DNA from: Slackia isoflavoniconvertens
Lineage (GTDB): Bacteria > Actinomycetota > Coriobacteriia > Coriobacteriales > Eggerthellaceae
Assembly (NCBI RefSeq): GCF_003725955.1
Contig: NZ_QIBZ01000018.1
Coordinates: 1-41,652, forward strand
Length of the DNA stretch: 41,652 bases
Direction: 5' to 3'
Shown here: in pieces, positions 40,503 through 41,652 of the stretch
How positions within the stretch are numbered: the first letter of the stretch is position 1
How the letters are laid out: each line of letters opens with the position of its first letter
The notes under the pieces: model-generated
What the model was told of the DNA's origin: nothing
Databases searched by the model: none
The model's input: the letters and a program-made list of their open reading frames with translations, nothing else
Position numbers and translations under genes: made by a program

Positions 40503-40951
40503 AGGCGATCGGTGCGAAGCAGCAGGTCAAACGCATCAAGCACGTTTGTTATCACGACATCGGCGCACGTCAAAAGCTTTCCGCATGCGCCTTCTTTTCC
40601 CATAATCGCAATCGAAAGCGCGGCTTCACTAAACATAGTAATGTCGTTGAAGCCATTGCCGATACACACGCAACCTTCGGCGCCAAGCTCGCGCACAATC
40701 GAGGCCTTACAGGCGCTCGCATCGTCGCGGGCGAACACGCGCACGTCAACCGGAAGGCCATCGCATTCCGCACGCACCGTGCCAAATGTGTCGGCAGTAA
40801 GTACGCTGACCTGGGCGAACTCCGTGATTTCTCGAATGCGGCTCGCAACCCCTTCAATAAGATGTCCGTCGGCGGCAATGGTTCCGTTGTAGTCGCACAC
40901 CACGTGGCGAATCCCGAACGTGCCACGTCCGGGGATGTCGATTTCCAACAT
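40481..40951 (-). CDS. HAD-superfamily phosphatase (soluble P-type-ATPase-like)
   Basis: 156 aa from ATG 40951 (AAAGGAA upstream). Motif I is VVCDYNGTIAADG, with the nucleophile Asp and an Asn where DxD proteins have Asp. Motif II is VSVLTADTFG, the Lys of motif III lies in ASACKASIVRELG, and motif IV is IGNGFNDITMF. The C-terminus (NVLDAFDLLLRTDRLRATLR) matches the group of small HAD proteins that resemble the P-domain of P-type ATPases. The substrate is unknown. The Asn at motif I position +2 may reduce phosphatase turnover relative to a phosphotransferase role. Confidence 0.85.
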   Translation of the reverse strand: MLEIDIPGRGTFGIRHVVCDYNGTIAADGHLIEGVASRIREITEFAQVSVLTADTFGTVRAECDGLPVDVRVFARDDASACKASIVRELGAEGCVCIGNGFNDITMFSEAALSIAIMGKEGACGKLLTCADVVITNVLDAFDLLLRTDRLRATLRG

Positions 40952-41067
40952 AGGGCAGGGTTCCTTTCGATCACGGCCTCGAATGCCTATCGCTTTTCTA
41001 AACATGCCGAACTCAAAGCCGATCCGACTTGTGATGCCCGTTAAAAACGGCGCAGCATTCCAAGCAT

Positions 41068-41257
41068 GTCCGATTTCCGCAGATTTTGGCAGAAAATTGC
41101 GGTTGTGAACGATATGGATTGCCTCCTTAAAAGAAGCGATTCGTAAAACACCAGCTCAGAAGTAAATCAATACAATAGGCTCTTGTTAAAGGCCCTTCAA
41201 ACCTCTTTTAAATCGTTCACAACCGCAATTCTCTGCCAGAAAAGTCGAAATCGGGAC
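41068..41257. repeat. MITE-like unit B with 44-bp inverted arms
   Basis: The left arm (41068-41111) and right arm (41214-41257) are inverted repeats sharing AATTGCGGTTGTGAACG at the inner end and GTCC/GGAC at the outer end. They are closely related to both arms of unit A at 25733-25912. The 102-bp interior is unrelated to that of unit A. Like unit A it is followed on the plus strand by a purine-rich stretch (to about 41420). No coding capacity seen. Confidence 0.77.
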
Positions 41258-41525
41258 ACGATTTCGACGAAGACGCAAAGAAGAAGGCGATCGGGAAAGT
41301 ACAGCGGGGAAGAGACGCGCTGTGTGCCCGCAGACAGCACGCAGCGCGCAGCACAAGACGCAGACGAAGCGCGACAAGCGACAAAATCCAAGTCACAAAC
41401 AACAGGGGCCAGGTAACAAACCGCAAAGCAGCAAGCCACCAAGAAGCGTGCGTCACTCGAGGCGAAGGCACGAATACCGACCCACAGCAGCCCGCATCGG
41501 CCCGGTCCAATCCGAGCCAAAATCT

Positions 41526-41652
41526 AATGTGTTTCGTCAAGAGGATTTGAGCAAAAAGAGCATCGGAAATTGAGCAGCCTGAGCATCGGAAGTGCGCACG
41601 CTTTCTGAGCGGCTAGCCCTCCTGCATGAGGGCATGGCGGACGCGGTAGGAC
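41526..41652. repeat. Right contig-terminal inverted repeat (insertion-sequence end)
   Basis: Exact reverse complement of 1-127. The inferred IS tip is at about 41526-41528 (TGTGTTTCGTC), so the flanking IS copies face each other in opposite orientation. The gap 41258-41525 before it holds no gene. Confidence 0.8.
41613..41651 (-). CDS. C-terminal end of an IS-encoded protein (partial, second copy)
   Basis: Mirror image of the partial frame at 2-40: twelve codons ending with TAG on the minus strand. Belongs to the IS copy that continues off the right end. Confidence 0.3.
   Translation of the reverse strand, partial: SYRVRHALMQEG

Overview
The window is one contig of about 41.7 kb with roughly 58-60% G+C in its metabolic part. 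Gene content points to an anaerobic actinobacterium of the class Coriobacteriia, probably Eggerthellaceae-like: fused EcfA1-EcfA2 ATPase, DUF5692 membrane proteins, a LuxR-type HTH tail with no receptor domain, FNT/AGCS/CstA/NhaC/NCS2 transporters, and a molybdenum hydroxylase cluster with YqeB/YqeC selenium accessory proteins. This is inferred from gene families and codon use; no rRNA or other phylogenetic marker is present. The two ends are exact 127-bp inverted copies of one another and look like the end of an insertion sequence, so the contig probably stops where the assembler met two copies of the same IS.

Region 1 (about 1-8.4 kb) is a plasmid-like or integrated mobile module, more A+T-rich than the rest. 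It holds a ParA / ribbon-helix-helix / small-protein partition operon (2670-4236), a divergent AEP-primase-type replication protein (4353-6260, minus) and a tyrosine recombinase (7062-8027, minus). The most striking sequence in the window flanks the partition operon. At 2147-2618 there are 59 consecutive 8-bp units in perfect register (NNTAKYTN, TA at positions 3-4 in 54 of 59). A second in-phase array of 11 units lies at 4235-4322, just downstream of the operon, and smaller clusters lie at 1320-1359, 1456-1503, 2003-2049 and 2108-2139. I read this as an unusually long centromere for the ParA/RHH system.

Region 2 (8.4-25.3 kb) is chromosomal-type transport and cofactor uptake: an NhaC antiporter; a small membrane protein; a 5'-truncated hydrogenase-maturation protease relic beside a formate/nitrite transporter; an FMN riboswitch controlling ribU, with a fused EcfAA' ATPase, EcfT and two PNPOx-like flavoproteins downstream; an AGCS symporter; a LuxR-HTH remnant; an unrecognised 197-aa protein; CstA; a frameshifted IS1182-family element; and an NCS2 xanthine/uracil permease.

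Region 3 (25.3-34.3 kb) is a purine/N-heterocycle hydroxylase locus: a divergent MocA-like cytidylyltransferase, then a tightly packed operon of FAD, 2Fe-2S and molybdopterin subunits, YqeC, YqeB, XdhC and a metallophosphoesterase. With the upstream permease it could import and oxidise xanthine or a related purine using a selenium-labile Mo cofactor.

Region 4 (34.4-41.6 kb) shows decay and repeats: an AI-2E-family permease, a TetR regulator, two tandem DUF5692 genes (one with an in-frame TGA), a truncated merR divergent from a frameshifted iron alcohol dehydrogenase with an intact MerR-type promoter, and a HAD phosphatase. Two dispersed repeat families run through the contig: a 29-37-bp palindrome in five copies (9798, 9926, 35593, 35658, 38921), and a 180-190-bp unit with conserved 44-bp inverted arms but different interiors (25733-25912, 41068-41257).
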